A stretch of 64,000 bases of DNA from Chitinophaga sp. XS-30 (GTDB lineage: Bacteria; Bacteroidota; Bacteroidia; Chitinophagales; Chitinophagaceae): contig NZ_CP043006.1 of the NCBI RefSeq assembly GCF_008086345.1, forward strand, positions 5,578,032 to 5,642,031, in the 5' to 3' direction. The notes under the pieces were generated by a model. It saw only the letters and a program-made list of their open reading frames with translations, did not search any database and was not told the DNA's origin. The first letter of the stretch is position 1; the number at the start of each line of letters is the position of its first letter. This document shows, in pieces, positions 16,531-28,056 of the stretch. Position numbers and translations under genes: made by a program.

Positions 16531-17385
16531 TCAGAATCCGTAGGCTTTCATCTGCTGCTGCGCCAGTGCTGACAGGTCATCCGCTACTTTCCGGGCAAAA
16601 ACTTCCCCGGATATCTGATCTACAGGGTTTCTCAACGGGCGGGTCCCTTTTTCCATGTCAATAAGCTGAATGATCTTGCCCACTACAGCCCGGGGATCAG
16701 GCTTTTTCTCCTGGATGGCCTGATAGACCGCATTATTGGCATATTCCGCCATCTGTTCCGCCATTCCATTATACGCGCGGGTTACCTCGGGCAGATCCGC
16801 CTTTATTCCGGCTTTTTGATAGAGTTCCGTGGGGAATGAACCTGGTTCAACCAGTATATTTTCCACCCCTTGCTGAATAAGCTCGGCATATGATCCTGTC
16901 ACCAAAGCCTCCAGTGCAAATTTTGAGGCGCAATACACGGCGTTTAACGGGATGGAGAAGAAGCCCAGCATACTGGAGAGGTTGATAATCAACCCTTCCT
17001 GCTGCTTCCTCATAGCGGGCAAAACAGCCTTCATCAAACGCAGGGGAGCATACACATTGGTATTGAACAGCTTTTGGACCTGTGCTATGCTATGCGCTTC
17101 CAGCAATCCGCCGCCGAAAACACCGGCATTGTTAACCAGGATATCGATCGATTGGTATTGCTCCAATATCCGGCTGGTGATGCTATCGACCTGTTCATCG
17201 CTGGTGACATCAAGCTCCGCCAGTGAAACATTGGGAAGTCCCGCGAGGTGGGCCTCTACCCCATGGCCGAGATCGCCGATGCTGCGCACTGACGCGATAA
17301 TGTTATACGCTGATCGGGCGGAAAGCTGTTCTGTGAGGAGTTTTCCAAAACCGGAGCCGGCCCCGGTGATTAAAATAGTCTTCAT
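16531..17385 (-). CDS. short-chain dehydrogenase/reductase
   Basis: 284 residues from the ATG at 17385 (MKTILITGAGSGFG); upstream Met codons at 17412 and 17397 are possible but add non-family residues. NAD(P) motif TGAGSGFG (7-14), NNAG, and the catalytic triad Ser138, Tyr151 and Lys155 (YCASK). Classical SDR; substrate unknown. Placed directly after the AraC regulator gene, which suggests its expression is inducible. Confidence 0.85.
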   Translation of the reverse strand: MKTILITGAGSGFGKLLTEQLSARSAYNIIASVRSIGDLGHGVEAHLAGLPNVSLAELDVTSDEQVDSITSRILEQYQSIDILVNNAGVFGGGLLEAHSIAQVQKLFNTNVYAPLRLMKAVLPAMRKQQEGLIINLSSMLGFFSIPLNAVYCASKFALEALVTGSYAELIQQGVENILVEPGSFPTELYQKAGIKADLPEVTRAYNGMAEQMAEYANNAVYQAIQEKKPDPRAVVGKIIQLIDMEKGTRPLRNPVDQISGEVFARKVADDLSALAQQQMKAYGF

Positions 17386-17454
17386 ACCTGAATACATTTT
17401 TGATTCCGGCATAAAGCTATGGAGAAAGGGTACGGGGGCTTTGTCTGGAAAGTC

Positions 17455-18294
17455 TTATTTACTTGTCTGTAAGGACTTGCTGAGCGTTGATGGATTAACT
17501 CCGAATTGGCTTTTGAACGATTTGCTGAAGTGCGCCAGATCTTCAAATCCGCTTTCTATGTAAACTTCCGAGGCTTTGCGCCGGGTAGTGCTCAACAACC
17601 GGTAAGCATGCTCCAATCGTCTATTTTTCAACCATTTGGCAGGGGTGGTATTAAAGGTGGACCTGAAATCCTTTTTAAAAGCGGAAATGCTCCTCCCGGA
17701 TCCTCTGGCAAACTCGGCCAGCGGTTTGTTTTCCAGGTAATGGAAATTCATGTACTGAAACAGGTCCGCATTGCTCTTGACGGAGAAATGCGCCAACTGG
17801 TGCGCCAGTGCCGCATCTGCCTGAATGACGCCTATCAGCGCTTCCGTTGTCTTTAACCGGGCCAGTTGGCTGTCCATTTCCAGTTCCGCTTCAAAGAACG
17901 GCTGTAATGACCGGATGAAATGGTTTAAAACCGGGTTGGGCGCTATACCGATGATGTTTTCAGAGAGCGGTCCCTGGTTGGCAGCGGATGGGTATCGAAG
18001 GTGATGCAGCGCATCGGTAACGATGTCCTCCTGGAAAGTAAAAACAATGCTCGAAAATTTAAGATCTCCGTTGTCCCAGGTTTTTGTAATGGTCGCGGGG
18101 GTATATTTTTTGAAGAGAACAAACTCCCCTTTTTTGAAACAGTTCCCGGCATTGCCCTGCTTTACTTTTAACATGCCTTCCCTGATATAGGTGAGAAGGT
18201 GGTTTGAGGGATATATGTCCAGTATCACCTTTTTCTCTCTTTCGTGGGAGAGGATGATCCTGTTGTTGTTGTATGAAATGATCTGGTTATTCAT
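17455..18294 (-). CDS. AraC-family transcriptional regulator
   Basis: 279 residues. C-terminal double helix-turn-helix (about 175-275): LAEFARGSGRSISAFKKDFR and the PAKWLKNRRLEHAYRLL / VYIESGFEDLAHFSKSFKSQFG elements typical of AraC. The N-terminal 170 residues are a divergent sensor domain. First gene of a same-strand series (SDR, lactonase, NTF2-like, EamA), so it is the likely local activator. Confidence 0.85.
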   Translation of the reverse strand: MNNQIISYNNNRIILSHEREKKVILDIYPSNHLLTYIREGMLKVKQGNAGNCFKKGEFVLFKKYTPATITKTWDNGDLKFSSIVFTFQEDIVTDALHHLRYPSAANQGPLSENIIGIAPNPVLNHFIRSLQPFFEAELEMDSQLARLKTTEALIGVIQADAALAHQLAHFSVKSNADLFQYMNFHYLENKPLAEFARGSGRSISAFKKDFRSTFNTTPAKWLKNRRLEHAYRLLSTTRRKASEVYIESGFEDLAHFSKSFKSQFGVNPSTLSKSLQTSK

Positions 18295-18424
18295 TTGTAC
18301 AGATTACCTGGCCCTCAAATATACGAAACGCGCATGGTGGCATCCGGTAAATGCTGGCAGGTTTTGCGGAAAAATTACAGACGGGAGGTACCCTGGCGGG
18401 CCGGAAAAGGATATATAAAAAAAG

Positions 18425-18447
18425 AGGGCTGATGGTTAGTCAGCCCT
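18425..18447 (-). terminator. minus-strand terminator-like hairpin
   Basis: AGGGCTGA (18425-18432) pairs with TCAGCCCT (18440-18447). Read leftward, the stem is followed by CTTTTTTTAT, a good U-tract. No annotated gene ends just upstream of it, which leaves open an unannotated transcript. Confidence 0.6.
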
Positions 18448-19049
18448 GGCAAACAAATCGTTCTTTCACTAGGTGTAATACATGATCTCAGAATCGATCG
18501 TTCAGTAGGACATGGTAATCTAAAAAGTTAAGGTCATCATAGAACATGGAATACCATGATTCCACAAATACCTTTATATCAGTCAGTTTTAATAAATGTC
18601 GTAAGGGGATTCAAAGATAGCGCCTGCTCACAGCGCCTGCTTTTCTCGAAACAATATTCTCGTTATTCAATGTTAACCAAAAGTAACGTAGTTCTACGTA
18701 TCTGCCATCACACTAATGTTGTATTTTGTTAACGCGGTGTTAAAATACATTGAAAAGCTTCGATACGATCATGCTGTCCACTTTCCCGGGGGGCATTGAT
18801 CCTGCCCGATTTAGCTTAATTCGCGAATGGAAGCAAAGCGAAAAAATAGCACTATCGTGACTTTCCGGCGATATCGTTCATTAACAATTTCGGGCACGGA
18901 TTCACACAATCCATTAACAATTGAAATAGCCGCTCCGCACATTCTTTCACAAAAGTTATCCACACTGCTTTGATTTTCACCGTAAACGCCATTACGGGGA
19001 CGGAAACAACCGGTTCAACATGCACGTAAGGGTTATTGCATGCATAAAA

Positions 19050-19075
19050 AAAAGCAGCCGGAAGGGGCTGCTTTT
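19050..19075 (-). terminator. purL terminator
   Basis: AAAAGCAGCC (19050-19059) pairs with GGCTGCTTTT (19066-19075), and a T-run follows in the minus direction, 20 bases after the purL stop. Confidence 0.8.
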
Positions 19076-19094
19076 GCTATTTACAGTGATCTGA

Positions 19095-21314
19095 TCACAG
19101 GTGATTCTCCAATGCGGTATCATATTTACCTTTCCATTCTTCCACAGCGCCCCAATCCTCACCGTCCACCACGAGGGTTTCGGTAGTGACGGTACCTATT
19201 CTTTCGTACCGCACGGAATGGTCTGATGCATCTACAAGGCCATGCAGCAGTGCCTCGAATTTCTCCTGGTCTGCCGGATTAACGCTCACCACCACGCGGC
19301 TTTGCGCTTCTCCGAACAGGTAGGCATCCTTGCGGAATGCGCTGTTGGTGGTCACGTCAAAACCGGTTTTGCCGGCCATGGCGCTTTCCAGCAGGGTAAT
19401 GAACAGGCCGCCCTCGCTAACGTCGTGGGCGGACTGGATAAGGCCGGCCTTTATCAGTTTCGTAATGGCTTGCTGCAGCTGGAACTCTTCTTCCATGCTG
19501 AAGTGCGGAGCGGGGCTGTATTCCACTCCCAGCAGCTTGTGAAGGTATTCGGAGCTGCTGATATCGTTATAGCTGCGGCCAACGAGATAAATGATATCTC
19601 CCTTCTGCCGGAAGCCGAGGGTCATGCGCTGGTCCATGGAATCCAGCACGCCCAGCATGCCGATGGTCGGCGTGGGATACACCGGGCCGTCAGGGGACTG
19701 GTTGTAGAAACTCACATTACCGCCGGTAACCGGGGTATTGAACTTGCGGCAGGCTTCTCCCATGCCTTTGATGGCATGTACGAACTGGAAGTACACTTCG
19801 GGGTCGTAGGGATTGCCGAAATTCAGGCAGTTGGTGATGGCTACCGGTTCGCCGCCGCTGCACACGATGTTGCGGGCGGCCTCGGCTACGGCTATCTGCC
19901 CCCCCGCATGCGGGTCGGCATATACATAACGGGAGTTGCAATCTGTTGTAACAGCCAGGGCCTTGCGGGTGCCTTTCACGAGCACAATGGCCGCATCGCT
20001 GGGGGCATTCGTGCTGGCATTGGCGGTACCTACCATACTGTCGTATTGCGTGTACACCCAGCGTTTGGAGGCTATATTCGGCAGTTGGGCGATCTTTTCC
20101 GCGATGACCTTTGCCTGGGTGATATCCGGATAGTCCTGGATATCGTATGCCTTTATCTTCCCGAAATATTTCGGCTCAACATAGGCGCGGTGGTACTGGG
20201 GAGCGCCGCCGCCCAATACCAGGCTTTCCGCCGGCACTTCAGCTTCCAGTTCCCCGTTCATATAAAAACGCAGTACGGGTTCTTTGGTAACTTCCCCGAT
20301 CTGCACGCAGTGCAGGTCCCATTTATCGAAAATGTCCAGCACTTCTTTCTCGCGGCCTTTATGCACCACTATGAGCATGCGCTCCTGGCTTTCGGACAGC
20401 AGCATTTCCCATCCTTTCATGTTCGCCTGGCGGGTGGGCACTTTATCCAGGTGGATATTCATGCCATGTTCGCCTTTGGCGCTCATTTCCGCGGTGGAGC
20501 AGGTGATGCCTGCAGCGCCCATGTCCTGCATGCCTACCAGTGCACCGGTCGTTACCACTTCGAGGCAGGCTTCCAGCAGTTTCTTTTCCTGGAAGGGGTC
20601 ACCTACCTGAACGGCCGGCAGGTCCTTCGCGCTTTCTTCCGTGATGTCGGCCGAAGCAAAGGAAGCGCCGCCGATACCGTCTTTACCGGTAGCGGAACCA
20701 ACGATGAACACCGGGTTACCGGGACCGTATGATGTGGCGGACACCATGGTGCCGACCTTCAGCACGCCAACGCTCATGGCGTTCACCAGGGGATTGGTGC
20801 TGTAGCAGTCCTCGAAATATACTTCGCCGCCAACGGTGGGCACACCAAAGCAGTTGCCGTAGTGGCCAATGCCGTTTACCACACCTTTCAGCAGATGCTG
20901 TGTTTTTTTGTCCTTGATATTACCGAAGCGCAAAGAGTTCAGCGCTGCAATGGGACGGGCGCCCATGGTAAATATATCGCGGTGGATGCCACCCACCCCC
21001 GTGGCCGCTCCCTGAAAAGGCTCCAGCGCGGAAGGGTGGTTGTGCGATTCGATCTTGAATACACAGGCCCAGCCATCACCGATATCTACAAGGCCGGCAT
21101 TCTCCTCTCCCGCTTTTACCAGCAGCCGGCCACCTTCGCGGGGCAGGCTCTTCAACCATACTATGGAGTTCTTGTAGCTGCAATGCTCACTCCACATAAC
21201 TGAGTACATGCTGAGTTCTGTAAAATTGGGCGTGCGGCCCAGGATGGTCTTTATACGTTCGAATTCGTCTGCGGTGAGTCCTAACTGCTCGGCGGTTTCA
21301 ACTGTAGTTTGCAT
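19095..21314 (-). CDS. purL: phosphoribosylformylglycinamidine synthase subunit PurL
   Basis: 739 residues, the length of the stand-alone small PurL. Fourth step of purine synthesis: converts FGAR to FGAM with ATP and ammonia delivered by PurQ/PurS. Motifs present: [11 protein letters not shown] near the N-terminus, [11 protein letters not shown] with the catalytic His, [28 protein letters not shown] and the second half repeat with [11 protein letters not shown]. No glutaminase domain, so it needs separate PurQ and PurS, which are not in this window. Monocistronic by context. Confidence 0.97.
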   Translation of the reverse strand: MQTTVETAEQLGLTADEFERIKTILGRTPNFTELSMYSVMWSEHCSYKNSIVWLKSLPREGGRLLVKAGEENAGLVDIGDGWACVFKIESHNHPSALEPFQGAATGVGGIHRDIFTMGARPIAALNSLRFGNIKDKKTQHLLKGVVNGIGHYGNCFGVPTVGGEVYFEDCYSTNPLVNAMSVGVLKVGTMVSATSYGPGNPVFIVGSATGKDGIGGASFASADITEESAKDLPAVQVGDPFQEKKLLEACLEVVTTGALVGMQDMGAAGITCSTAEMSAKGEHGMNIHLDKVPTRQANMKGWEMLLSESQERMLIVVHKGREKEVLDIFDKWDLHCVQIGEVTKEPVLRFYMNGELEAEVPAESLVLGGGAPQYHRAYVEPKYFGKIKAYDIQDYPDITQAKVIAEKIAQLPNIASKRWVYTQYDSMVGTANASTNAPSDAAIVLVKGTRKALAVTTDCNSRYVYADPHAGGQIAVAEAARNIVCSGGEPVAITNCLNFGNPYDPEVYFQFVHAIKGMGEACRKFNTPVTGGNVSFYNQSPDGPVYPTPTIGMLGVLDSMDQRMTLGFRQKGDIIYLVGRSYNDISSSEYLHKLLGVEYSPAPHFSMEEEFQLQQAITKLIKAGLIQSAHDVSEGGLFITLLESAMAGKTGFDVTTNSAFRKDAYLFGEAQSRVVVSVNPADQEKFEALLHGLVDASDHSVRYERIGTVTTETLVVDGEDWGAVEEWKGKYDTALENHL

Positions 21315-21342
21315 GTATCGATGAAGGTTTAAAAAGAAGATG

Positions 21343-21373
21343 CAAAACTACATAGTTTTCTATCAATTGACAA
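21343..21373 (-). promoter_or_regulatory. purL promoter
   Basis: Minus-strand TTG (21373-21371), 20-nt spacer, TAGTTTTG (21350-21343), the same spacing and -7 box as the sigma-gene promoter. Start codon 29 bases downstream. Confidence 0.55.
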
Positions 21374-21571
21374 GAACGGAAAAGATATGCCGATATACGT
21401 ATTAGTTTATTTTAAATACATCAGATTTCCGACCTTCAAGTCATCGATATTTACTCAAAAATTAAAAATATCAGGTTTTTTCGGGCCAAATGGAATATTT
21501 TGACCAAAAACAACAAAAGATGTTGCATTTTCCCTCAAACTGGCGTTCTTTTGTAAAAAATTTTCCACATC

Positions 21572-23767
<2,196 letters not shown>

Positions 23768-23797
23768 AAACCGTAAGATTGTTTTGGTGTATGATGG

Positions 23798-23823
23798 CCC
23801 CCGGTATTCACCGGGGGTTTTTT
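23798..23823 (+). terminator. glnN terminator
   Basis: CCCCCGG (23798-23804), loop TATTCA, CCGGGGG (23811-23817), then TTTTTTA. Confidence 0.9.
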
Positions 23824-23883
23824 ATTTTTGCCCTCCGTTAAACCCTGGATATTTCCGCCAGTCTATCTTCTAAACAGATATTT

Positions 23884-24519
23884 ATGAAAAGGATCTTAAT
23901 GTTGTTTTTCCTGACCGGCGCGCTCAGTACAGCATTTGCCCAGGAAAAGAAGAAAGTGAAGCCGCTGGAGGATCTGCAACTGACGGAACAGCAGGATAAA
24001 CAGGTAAAAGAGATAAACAGATCCTATATGACCGGCATGCAGGACATCCGCAAGGATCAGGCACTGAGCCGGGAAGACAGGAAAAGCAAACTGGATGCCC
24101 TGAGCACCGAACGTACCGAAAAGCTCAAATCCGTGCTGGATGCGGAACAGTTCGCCAAACTGCAGCATAACCGCACCGCCGCCGCTGAACGGATGAAACA
24201 TGGCCATAAAAGGGGCATGCACAAGAAAAATGGCAGTGACGCGTTAAAAGAGATCGGGCTGAGCGAAACGGAAGGCAAAGAACTGATGTCCATTAACAAA
24301 GATTTCAAGTCCAAAGCCGTAGCTTTAAGAAGCAATAGCGGAATGACGAAGGAACAGCGGACGGAAGAAATGAAGAAACTCAACGATGAAAGGCTGACAA
24401 AGATCAGGACAACATTAGGGGAAGAGAAATATGCCCGCTACGATGAATGGAAGAAGAAGGAAAGGGAGCAGATCAGGGCCATGCGCAAGCACAAAGCCGA
24501 TAAAAAATCGATCCAATAG
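23884..24519 (+). CDS. secreted helical protein with duplicated Spy/LTxxQ-like unit
   Basis: 211 residues, signal peptide cleaved after TAFAQ (about residue 20). Highly charged and helical. Two similar halves are visible: LQLTEQQDKQVKEIN (about 31-45) with a 60-residue continuation ending LDAEQFAKLQ, and IGLSETEGKELMSIN (about 123-137) ending LGEEKYARYDEW. Such repeats resemble the CpxP/Spy LTxxQ family of periplasmic chaperones, though the exact LTxxQ is only partial. His- and Met-rich linker (around 103-114) might bind metal. Role unproven. Confidence 0.65.
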   Translation: MKRILMLFFLTGALSTAFAQEKKKVKPLEDLQLTEQQDKQVKEINRSYMTGMQDIRKDQALSREDRKSKLDALSTERTEKLKSVLDAEQFAKLQHNRTAAAERMKHGHKRGMHKKNGSDALKEIGLSETEGKELMSINKDFKSKAVALRSNSGMTKEQRTEEMKKLNDERLTKIRTTLGEEKYARYDEWKKKEREQIRAMRKHKADKKSIQ

Positions 24520-24566
24520 TTTTTCATTAGCATACATACCATAATTTTTCAAGGTTTTAAGGTTTA

Positions 24567-24596
24567 CAGGTCGCTTTTCCAGGCGGCCTGTTTTTG
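24567..24596 (+). terminator. terminator of the helical secreted protein gene
   Basis: CAGGTCGC (24567-24574) pairs with GCGGCCTG (24583-24590), one G-U pair, followed by TTTTTG. Confidence 0.75.
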
Positions 24597-24672
24597 TATT
24601 ATTTTACCGGCTTTCGCTAAACGTTTAGCTTGTGTTCTCCTTGTGTCAGACCTTTGGGTGAATATGGCATAA

Positions 24673-24703
24673 GCAAAGCCTCCGGGGGTACCGGAGGCTT
24701 TGC
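24673..24703 (-). terminator. hairpin downstream of accC
   Basis: GCAAAGCCTCCGG and CCGGAGGCTTTGC form a perfect 13-bp stem with a 5-nt loop, 64 bases beyond the accC stop. No U-run follows, so termination efficiency is uncertain. Confidence 0.6.
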
Positions 24704-24766
24704 GTTATTGTAAAGTATTTTGTCATCGTTGCTGATCGCAGTTCAGCCTTACGCTGCACTGAAATG

Positions 24767-26104
24767 TTACTGCAATTTAAATGTTTCCGTGAATTTGGTG
24801 GTGAAATTCCCTTTCCTGAAATTCTCATCCTGCATCAGCTGCTGGTGGAACGGAATAGTGGTTTTCACGCCTTCGATCACGAACTCGCTCAGTGCCCTTT
24901 CCATGGTATTGATGGCTTCTTCCCGGGTTTGCGCTACTGCAATGACCTTGGAGACCATGGAATCGTAGTACGGCGGGATCACATAGCCGGCATAGATATG
25001 CGAATCCACACGCACGCCATGACCGCCGGGGGTGTGCAGCACCGTAATGCGGCCCGGGGACGGGCGGAAGTCGTTATAAGGGTCTTCCGCATTGATGCGG
25101 CACTCGATGGCATGCATCTGCGGTGTATAGTTCTTCCCGGAAATGGGGATACCGGCGGCGATCTTGATTTGTTCCTTGATCAGGTCGAAATTGATCACCT
25201 CTTCGGTTACACCGTGCTCCACCTGGATGCGGGTGTTCATTTCCATGAAATAGAAGTTGCGGTGTTTGTCTACCAGGAACTCGATGGTGCCTACGCTTTC
25301 ATAATTGATGGCACTGGCTGCCTTGATGGCGGCTTCCCCCATTTTTTCCCGCAGTTCGGGCGTCATGAAAGGAGAAGGTGATTCTTCCACCAGTTTCTGA
25401 TGACGGCGCTGAATGGAGCAGTCCCGCTCACTGAGGTGGCAGACTTTCCCATACTGGTCTCCCGCGATCTGGATTTCAATATGCCGGGGCTCTTCCACGA
25501 ATTTTTCCATGTAAATGCCATCGTTGCTGAAAGCAGCTTTGGCTTCTGTTTTGGCCATGGTATAGGCGTTCTCGATCTCGTTCTCGTCCCATACCACGCG
25601 CATGCCTTTACCGCCGCCGCCGGCAGTGGCTTTCATGATAACGGGCAGGCCCATTTCCTTTGCCAGGGTTTTGGCCTGTTCCACGCTTTCCAGCAGGCCT
25701 TCGGAGCCGGGGATCACGGGTACGCCGGCTTTGATCATGGTTTCCTTGGCGGTCATTTTATCGCCCATTCTGCGGATCATTTCCGGAGTGGGGCCGATGA
25801 ATTTGATGCCGTGCTCGCCGCAGATCTCTGCAAAACGGGCATTTTCCGCCAGGAAGCCGTAACCGGGATGGATCGCGTCTGCATTGGTGATCTCTGCAGC
25901 CGCCATCAGGTGCGGGATATTCAGGTAGGAATCTGAGCTCTGCGGTTTTCCAATACATACGGCCTCGTCTGCAAAACGGACGTGCAAACTGTCCTTATCC
26001 GCTGTAGAATATACTGCCACCGTTTTGATGCCCATTTCCTTACAGGTACGGATGATCCGCAGGGCAATCTCGCCACGGTTGGCGATCAGTATCTTTTTGA
26101 ACAT
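24767..26104 (-). CDS. accC: acetyl-CoA carboxylase, biotin carboxylase subunit
   Basis: 445 residues, complete. Carboxylates the biotin of AccB with ATP and bicarbonate, the first half of malonyl-CoA formation. N-terminal [20 protein letters not shown]-grasp glycine loop [11 protein letters not shown], and the [14 protein letters not shown] catalytic region with the conserved Glu, Asn and Arg. Third gene of efp-accB-accC; 74 bases separate it from accB. Confidence 0.97.
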   Translation of the reverse strand: MFKKILIANRGEIALRIIRTCKEMGIKTVAVYSTADKDSLHVRFADEAVCIGKPQSSDSYLNIPHLMAAAEITNADAIHPGYGFLAENARFAEICGEHGIKFIGPTPEMIRRMGDKMTAKETMIKAGVPVIPGSEGLLESVEQAKTLAKEMGLPVIMKATAGGGGKGMRVVWDENEIENAYTMAKTEAKAAFSNDGIYMEKFVEEPRHIEIQIAGDQYGKVCHLSERDCSIQRRHQKLVEESPSPFMTPELREKMGEAAIKAASAINYESVGTIEFLVDKHRNFYFMEMNTRIQVEHGVTEEVINFDLIKEQIKIAAGIPISGKNYTPQMHAIECRINAEDPYNDFRPSPGRITVLHTPGGHGVRVDSHIYAGYVIPPYYDSMVSKVIAVAQTREEAINTMERALSEFVIEGVKTTIPFHQQLMQDENFRKGNFTTKFTETFKLQ

Positions 26105-26178
26105 GTTTTTCTTATAGGTTAAAGAAACTAAAGGAAAAAGGTTGCAAGCAACCTTACAACCTTACCCTGTCAAAGTGT

Positions 26179-26649
26179 TTACGGTTCTACCAGGAATAGC
26201 GGCTGATCGTATTCCACAGGAGAAGCGTCATCTACCAGCACCTTCACGATCTTTCCACTCACTTCGCTCTCTATCTCGTTGAACAGCTTCATGGCTTCAA
26301 TGATACATACCACCTTGCCCGATGTTACATCATCGCCCACATTTACGAACGGCGGCTTATCCGGGCCCGCGCTGCGGTAGAAAGTGCCGATCATGGGGGA
26401 TTTGATGGTAAGCAGGTTGCTGGCAACGGGAGCAGCAGGAGCAGCTGCGGGGGCAGCGGCTTGTGCAACGGGCTGGGGAGCTGCCACTACTGGCTGAACC
26501 GCAGTTACTGCCGGTACTGTTACGATCTGCTGTACTTCGTTTTCCTTCTGTTTTATTGTAATCTTGAACTTGTCCTGCTCAATGCTCAGTTCGCTGATAT
26601 TGGATTTGTTGACCATCTTAATCAGCTCCTGAATCTGTTTAAAGTCCAT
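26179..26649 (-). CDS. accB: acetyl-CoA carboxylase biotin carboxyl carrier protein
   Basis: 156 residues. N-terminal helix ([16 protein letters not shown]), an Ala/Pro-rich flexible linker (about 48-77), and a C-terminal biotinyl domain with EAMKLFNEI; Lys121 is the biotinylation site. Carries carboxybiotin from AccC to the AccA/AccD carboxyltransferase, which is not in this window. Confidence 0.97.
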   Translation of the reverse strand: MDFKQIQELIKMVNKSNISELSIEQDKFKITIKQKENEVQQIVTVPAVTAVQPVVAAPQPVAQAAAPAAAPAAPVASNLLTIKSPMIGTFYRSAGPDKPPFVNVGDDVTSGKVVCIIEAMKLFNEIESEVSGKIVKVLVDDASPVEYDQPLFLVEP

Positions 26650-26709
26650 GTAGACAGTTTTTGGTTTTAGAAATTGCTGGTTCTCGGTGATAGAAAAGAA
26701 AGTATATGG

Positions 26710-27276
26710 TTATTCTTTTACGCGTTCGATGTATTCACCTGTTTTGGTGTTCACACGGATCAGTTCTCCCTCATTCACGAACAGGGGCACCATGACTGTA
26801 GCGCCGCCTTCAACAGTGGCAGGTTTCAGGGTACGGGTGGCAGTATCGCCTTTCATACCGGGCTCGGAGTAGGTTACTTTCAGCACGATCTTGTCCGGCA
26901 GCTCAACGCCCATGGGCAATTCGGTTTCCGTATTGATGGAAATGGACACTTCATCCCCGTCTTTCAGGAACTGGGGGGAATCTATCAGCTGCTCGCTGAC
27001 AACGATCTGCTCGAAGCTCTCCTTGTCCATAAAGTTATATCCGCTTTCATCCTTGTACAGGAACTGGAAAGCTTTTTTCTCCACGCGCACGGGGTAAATG
27101 GTATCGCCGGAGTTCCAGGTATGCTCTATTGAACGGCTATTGTCAACCCCTTTCAATTTTGCCCATACTTTGGCCGCGGCACGGGCGGTTTTATTCTGAC
27201 CAAACTCTACAACAGAATACAAGCTGTTATCCAGCTTAATGATCAATCCTGTTCTGATATCTGCAGTGGAAGCCAT
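26710..27276 (-). CDS. efp: elongation factor P with an atypical tip loop
   Basis: 188 residues, the normal EF-P length, with three beta-barrel domains and the family C-terminal pattern (NTKTGEYIERVKE). EF-P relieves ribosome stalling at polyproline. The loop that normally holds PGKG or PGRG, with the modified Lys or Arg, here reads EFGQNKTARAAAKVWAKLKG and is about two residues longer, so the usual modification motif is missing. Conserved neighbour of accB-accC. A promoter (27349-27320) drives the three genes. Confidence 0.93.
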   Translation of the reverse strand: MASTADIRTGLIIKLDNSLYSVVEFGQNKTARAAAKVWAKLKGVDNSRSIEHTWNSGDTIYPVRVEKKAFQFLYKDESGYNFMDKESFEQIVVSEQLIDSPQFLKDGDEVSISINTETELPMGVELPDKIVLKVTYSEPGMKGDTATRTLKPATVEGGATVMVPLFVNEGELIRVNTKTGEYIERVKE

Positions 27277-27319
27277 AAAAGGTCAATTGATTTAAAGTTA
27301 AAAATTTACATTAGGATTG

Positions 27320-27349
27320 CAAAAGTAAAAATTTTCGCATATGAACAAA
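27320..27349 (-). promoter_or_regulatory. promoter of efp-accB-accC
   Basis: TTTG (27349-27346), 18 nt, TACTTTTG (27327-27320) on the minus strand, with the efp start 43 bases downstream. Confidence 0.5.
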
Positions 27350-27436
27350 CAAAACTTACCGGATTTCCTTTAAAAGCGGTATAATTTTAGCTGAACAATG
27401 GCGACCTGCATATCACTTTAACGAATAAAAAATATA

Positions 27437-27937
27437 ATGATGAGAAGATGGATGTTCCTGTTTTTATGCCTGCCTGCCTTGCTGAAGGCCCAGTCCAACA
27501 CCAATTCCACCACAGCTGTTCCTCCGTACAAGCAATATTCGATCATCTCCCCCGCCCCGCTCACTTTGTATGACGGCCATGTCATCACCAAAAATGATCT
27601 TCCCCGCAACCGGCCCGTGATCGTTTTCCTGTTCAGCGTGGAATGCGATCACTGCGCTCATATGACGGAGGAGATCCTTCAGAACATCGACAAATTCAAA
27701 CAGGCTACCCTGCTGATGGTCACCCCTTTCAAGCCGGACCGGATGAAGGCCTGGTACGACCAGTACAACATCGGAAAGTACCCCGGGATCATCATGGCAG
27801 CCGAGCCAACCCGCCAGATCGTGTACTATTACGACCTGGAAAACTTCCCCGGCGTGTACATCTATGATAAAAAGCACAAACTGGTGGCAGACTACGAAGG
27901 TACCGTTAAACTCGAAACTTTGTTAAAGCACTTGTAA
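27437..27937 (+). CDS. secreted thioredoxin-like protein
   Basis: 166 residues; signal peptide about 1-18 (cleavage after LLKAQ), possible alternative Met at 27440. Redoxin/thioredoxin fold with redox motif Cys70-Asp-His-Cys73 in FLFSVECDHCAHM, preceded by NDLPRNRPVIVF, the position seen in TlpA-type proteins. Probably a periplasmic thiol oxidoreductase; partner unknown. Confidence 0.8.
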   Translation: MMRRWMFLFLCLPALLKAQSNTNSTTAVPPYKQYSIISPAPLTLYDGHVITKNDLPRNRPVIVFLFSVECDHCAHMTEEILQNIDKFKQATLLMVTPFKPDRMKAWYDQYNIGKYPGIIMAAEPTRQIVYYYDLENFPGVYIYDKKHKLVADYEGTVKLETLLKHL

Positions 27938-28006
27938 ATTTCTGGCCGGCCTCCGGCAAAACCGGAATTTTTACGGGAATATCGGAAAATTCACGATCCG
28001 ATATCC

Positions 28007-28014
28007 TACTTTTG
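28007..28014 (+). promoter_or_regulatory. -7 box of mdh
   Basis: TACTTTTG followed by TTTTCC, 43 bases before the mdh start. No clear -33 element. Confidence 0.4.
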
Positions 28015-28056
28015 TTTTCCAAATAATTCTTCACCTTATTAAAATATTCAGATACG

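Larger units (their letters stand above)
18295..19094. other. 800-bp region without a recognised gene
   Basis: Between the AraC gene and purL. It holds a minus-strand terminator-like hairpin (18425-18447), the purL terminator (19050-19075), and AT-rich sequence with the box TTATCCACA at 18956-18964. No ORF here has a family-like translation. A small RNA read leftward and ending at 18425 is possible but unproven. Confidence 0.5.

Noticed and set aside
18956-18964. Perfect DnaA box TTATCCACA upstream of purL
   Set aside because: A single box without a cluster or neighbouring dnaA/dnaN genes is not evidence for an origin.
19242-20732. 496-codon plus-strand ORF inside purL
   Set aside because: Shadow of PurL; low-complexity composition and no recognised domain.
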